Origin: Monosporascus cannonballus
Lineage: Eukaryota; Ascomycota; Sordariomycetes; Xylariales
Assembly (NCBI GenBank): GCA_004154925.1
Contig: QJNS01000025.1
Span: 310,001 to 374,000 of the forward strand
DNA length: 64,000 bases
Direction: 5' to 3'
Part shown: positions 60,619 through 64,000 of the stretch, piece after piece
How the letters are laid out: every line of letters begins with the position of its first letter
Numbering within the stretch: position 1 is the stretch's first letter
The notes under the pieces: generated by a model
Databases searched by the model: none
Seen by the model: the letters and a program-made list of their open reading frames with translations, nothing else
Told to the model about the DNA's origin: nothing
Program-made: the position numbers and the translations under genes

Positions 60619-62675
60619 ATGTCGCGCCCGGAATCCGTCGAATCGACCATCGATATATCCGAGATCCAGAAGCGCTTTCCCGCTCCTCCCAGGTTAAGCG
60701 TCAGTATCCGGAAGGCGCTACCTCCTTTACCGCCAGTGTTAGAGAGTCCGCGGGCAACAACTGTTCTCAATAGTTTCCCATCGCCGCCGAGAAGCCCCGC
60801 GAAGCCCCTACTGAAGTCGCAAGCGGAACCGGGTAAGGAGTTTCCCGCGCTCTTGATGAGCTCTTTCAATGCCGCGTATCCACCACCTCCGTTACCCAAG
60901 GACCCACCAAGACCGTTCACTGCCTCGACAAATGCAGTGTCGTTCTCGAGTGCGGAGTCGAAGAGGACTATCAAGTACGGCACGGGAAAATTCTCCGCCG
61001 TGGAGCTCTCGCCACAACCGAGCGATGATCCAGACGATCCATTGGTAAGCGCTCGCCAATGTCATGGCTTTGTTTGCATGCATGTACGTTAACTGCTCTC
61101 ATATAGAATTGGCCACTGTGGAGGAAGCATCTCAACTTCGCGGCGCTCTTGTTCATGGTTGCGCTTATCGGGGTCATGAAGACAATATTCGTCAGCACGA
61201 ATAGCGTCGTTGCATTAAGTTATAGTGTGTCGTATACCGCCGCGGTTGCCCTGACGGCCGTGCCACTGATGATTTCCGCCTTTACCGGAACATTGAGTTT
61301 AGTTGCAGGCAGGCTCTGGGGAAAGCGGCCGGTCTACCTAGGCTCTACCCTTTTCATATTCATCGGTGTCGTCATGAACATGCAGGTCTTAGGTAGCTTT
61401 TCTCAGAATATGGCGGCCAGAGCATTTCAAGGCTTGGGCTGGGGCGCCTTTGAGACACTAGTCCTCTCCTCGATCCAGGACACTTACTTCGTAAGGGAGC
61501 TCCCCTCAACATCCCCCTGAAAATCACGCGCTGACCGGTCCTAGGAACATCAGCGACAGTCTAAGATTGCAATTTTTCACGTGGTGGCTACCGCCACGAC
61601 CTGGGGCTCACCCTTGTTAGGTGGTGTTGTGTCATCGGGACCCGATGGTTTCACCAGGCAATTCAGAATCATCGGCGGTTTCTTGCCATTCTCAATCCTG
61701 TTGTTGGTCTTCGGGGCCCCGGAGACCGTGTTCAATCGCCCAAGCGCCGAGCTACGGACACCGACGGCGACTCGACCCCAACCAATGTGGTCACAGGTGA
61801 GACTAACGAAGGACGCGGCCCGGGAGTACCTCATCGAGATGAAGCCATGGTCGTACAGGGCCGACTCGATCGACTCCAGATTGATCCTGCAGGCACCTCG
61901 AGCGTTTATGGCCCCAACAACCGCGCTGTTGTTTGCTGCCACTCTTTTGCCCTACGCGAGCCTCTGGAGCCTAGCGAGCTCCCTCTCCTTGTTATTCTCA
62001 CCCATACCTTTCATGCTACGTGAGTCGGCAGTGGGCGCTCTGATGACAGGACCGTTCCTGGCGGCTACCGCAGTGGCCGCAACACTGTCAATTTTCTTTC
62101 CCAGACGTTTCACGAGGACTATCCATGTCGTAACTGTCGCGGTAGGCACCGGAGTTGCTTCGATCGGAATCCTTGGTTTTGGATTATACGTCAGAGGCGC
62201 AGTGCAGATGCCCGTAGACAGCTCGGCCCCGTCGACCGGCTCGCCGTGGGATGCGAGATTCTTAGGCGACCGCGTGAGCTTTCTGGTGGTCTCGTGCCTG
62301 CTCGCTTTCCTCGGCGCCGGGTCGCTGGTGCTGGACGCTACCATCCGCCCGGCCATCCAGCGATCGACCGCCTTCACGTCTTCGAGTCTCCTGGTCGCCT
62401 TGCGGAACACGGCCGACATGCAGGGGGGCTTGGCTTGCTTGCGGAACCTCGCCGCTGGCATCGTCATCTTGGGGCTGCCCAACGCTGTCTGGACCTGGGA
62501 CGGCCTGAAGTCCACCGCAGTCGGAATCGGCGTGGCACAGATCGTCGTCGCCGGCGCCGTGTGCTTCGTCTGGTGGTATTACGACGAAAATGTAAGACAA
62601 CTGGACGGCCGGTTGATGGGGCTCGTCGACCTCACGGTTCTGCAGCCTCAGGGAAGCTTCTTTGACACGGATTGA
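60619..62675 (+). CDS. Major facilitator superfamily transporter
   Basis: Three exons, 60619-61044, 61107-61490 and 61545-62675, with introns of 62 nt (GTAAGC, GTTAAC, ATAG) and 54 nt (GTAAGG, CTGACC, CTAG), all phase 0; 646 residues. The first 142 residues are a proline- and serine-rich cytosolic N terminus (PPLPPVLESPRATT), the rest is membrane. Seen: NWPLWRKHLNF before the first segment, loop 2-3 signature AGRLWGKRPVYLGS, then ARAFQGLGWGAFETLVLSSIQDTYF, ATTWGSPLLGG, and a large central loop before the second half. The pattern fits fungal MFS proton antiporters/uptake carriers of uncertain cargo. MKPW and RPQPMWSQ lie in the central loop. No lesion was seen. Confidence 0.87.
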
Positions 62676-64000
62676 GGCGTCATGGAGTGCTCTGAAAATA
62701 GTGGCTGGTGAGATGTGGACAACCCAAGGTCTTCCCGGATTTTGTTTTGTACTCGCAATACGCTACGTAAGTATTAGAAAGGCAAGGCTCGACGCTCCAC
62801 GATAGGCATGAGGATAACGAGTAATGATACATGAATTACCCATCAGAAATAAGGTCGCAGCAATTGGAATCAAGGCTGTAAGACTCAAGTAGCTGTTATC
62901 GCCAATAACGGGATTCGGAAGGAGTGAACTTGATGCAACAGATGTTATTGATGGCTTCCGTCCGTCGAGAAATAGATGAAAGACAAACTTGTATGTGCAG
63001 CAAAGTTTCTGACCAGCGTATGTCTTGTTGTTTTCTTGATGTCGTAGATCAGAACGGCCTGCTAAGTGGGGGTAGCCTCCATTATATATGGCCTAGGTGC
63101 GTGGCACCTGCTGTGACATTGCCAGTATGTCGGTGGCAGCCAAGAGAAGAGTGGCTTGTTTCCTTCCCCACCGGACAGGGAGCAGCTCTTGCGGAGTTAG
63201 GTGTTGAATCGGCGTCACGGGGTTGACTGTCTCAGCCTCCGGGGAGAACCTGCGGGTAACCGCCCTCCCCGCGTCTCAGCTGCGGCAGCCCACTGCTCGA
63301 CCGCGGAGCCCACGATTGCCGAGTGCGGACTATGAAATTTCATCACAAAAGTCGCACAGCATGTACATCCTGCGTAGCGTTTTCGTGCGCATGGTTTTCC
63401 CAGCAGGTAGATCGCTATCCGCTAATGGGCGCCAAGGCTAGATCTCGGAGCCGTGGGCTGGAGGGATACATAACATGCCTAGAAGATGAAGTAATCGCAC
63501 GATATTAATAAGGGTTTCTCCGAATAACAAAGTGTTGCCAAGGTTGGGGCTCTCGTCAACCTGAAGGGGATCGGGTGGCAGACTGGTAAGCGGAGGGGCA
63601 TGAGGGAGAACGACCAAGGTTAGGCTTTACAAGAGTATTCACAATACGAATATTTGCGTCAGCTTCGGTAATGGCACCCGCGCGAGTGCCGCGCCGGGAA
63701 TATCATCATCTGCAAAGATATGCTCTGACCCTAAGCCCTGTCGGAGCATGCTGTCATCGAATGTCGCGCTTCAATCCATAATAGGGGGAGACCGTCGTGG
63801 GTCGGAGGCCTGGTAGTAGATCTCATTGCAGCGCACAAGAAGGGGAAACACTATCCGCAGAGAAAGTAAACACGCAGCATTAAGAATACGCTTGTTAGAC
63901 ACCAGCGAACCATCAGAGGTCAGCTAGCAGGCTCAGCCAAGGGCTCCCCGTCCTTGATACTCTGCGGGTCGTATTTCTTAAGGCGGATAGCTACAGATAG
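62676..64000. other. Intergenic to window end, nothing recognised
   Basis: Short overlapping frames only. RTACTSC near 63,355 resembles the start of a zinc-cluster motif but the remaining cysteines are absent in every frame. Confidence 0.45.

Noticed and set aside
63323..63508. Possible Zn2Cys6 transcription factor start (RTACTSC)
   Set aside because: The rest of the six-cysteine pattern is missing in all frames.
1..64000. CRISPR arrays, tRNA or rRNA genes, telomere repeats
   Set aside because: No regularly spaced direct repeats, no convincing tRNA or 5S rRNA sequence and no TTAGGG arrays were seen.

Overview
This looks like a contig from a filamentous ascomycete (Pezizomycotina). Genes carry short introns of about 46-110 nt, mostly with GT/AG ends and CTAAC- or CTGAC-like branch sites. 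The gene families are typical of that group: a Git3/Gpr1-type GPCR, an F-box protein, a LaeA-like methyltransferase, an MFS transporter and an ankyrin/CorA-like protein. The window is sharply two-compartment: very AT-rich blocks at about 1-15,250 and 24,045-39,420, and blocks near 50% GC at about 15,250-24,045 and 39,420-64,000. The AT-rich blocks are transposons whose coding frames decayed mainly by C-to-T and G-to-A changes, as expected of repeat-induced point mutation (RIP).

1-15,363: a 3' fragment of a Ty3/Gypsy chromovirus (family 'A'), a complete but dead 1.87-kb pogo/Fot1-like DNA transposon (3338-5210) with about 48-bp terminal inverted repeats and a TA duplication, an unassigned AT-rich stretch with a long TAA microsatellite, and one full-length family-A element (8498-15363, minus) with two 378-bp LTRs and a perfect 5-bp target duplication, itself inserted in a small LTR.

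15,364-23,821: a gene island holding a truncated, frameshifted ankyrin/CorA-like pseudogene, a solo LTR nested inside a second solo LTR of the same 187-bp family in opposite orientation (both with perfect duplications), and an apparently intact vacuolar cation/H+ antiporter gene (VNX1/CAX family, three exons).

23,822-39,040: a 3'-truncated family-A element on plus, a second Gypsy family relic, and another family-A element on minus that carries two GC-rich solo LTRs.

39,041-64,000: gene-bearing DNA with long empty intergenic stretches. From left to right: a solo LTR, a LaeA-like methyltransferase gene with a probable one-base frameshift, an SNF2/RING ATPase gene with frameshifts and one GC-AG-like intron, a Git3-like GPCR, a class I glutamine amidotransferase-like gene, an F-box gene and an MFS transporter gene. 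The last four read cleanly after splicing. I see no metabolic cluster or operon-like grouping, no tRNA or rRNA and no CRISPR. The main interest is transposon history: nested insertions, the CpG-sparing pattern of decay, and which genes are broken.
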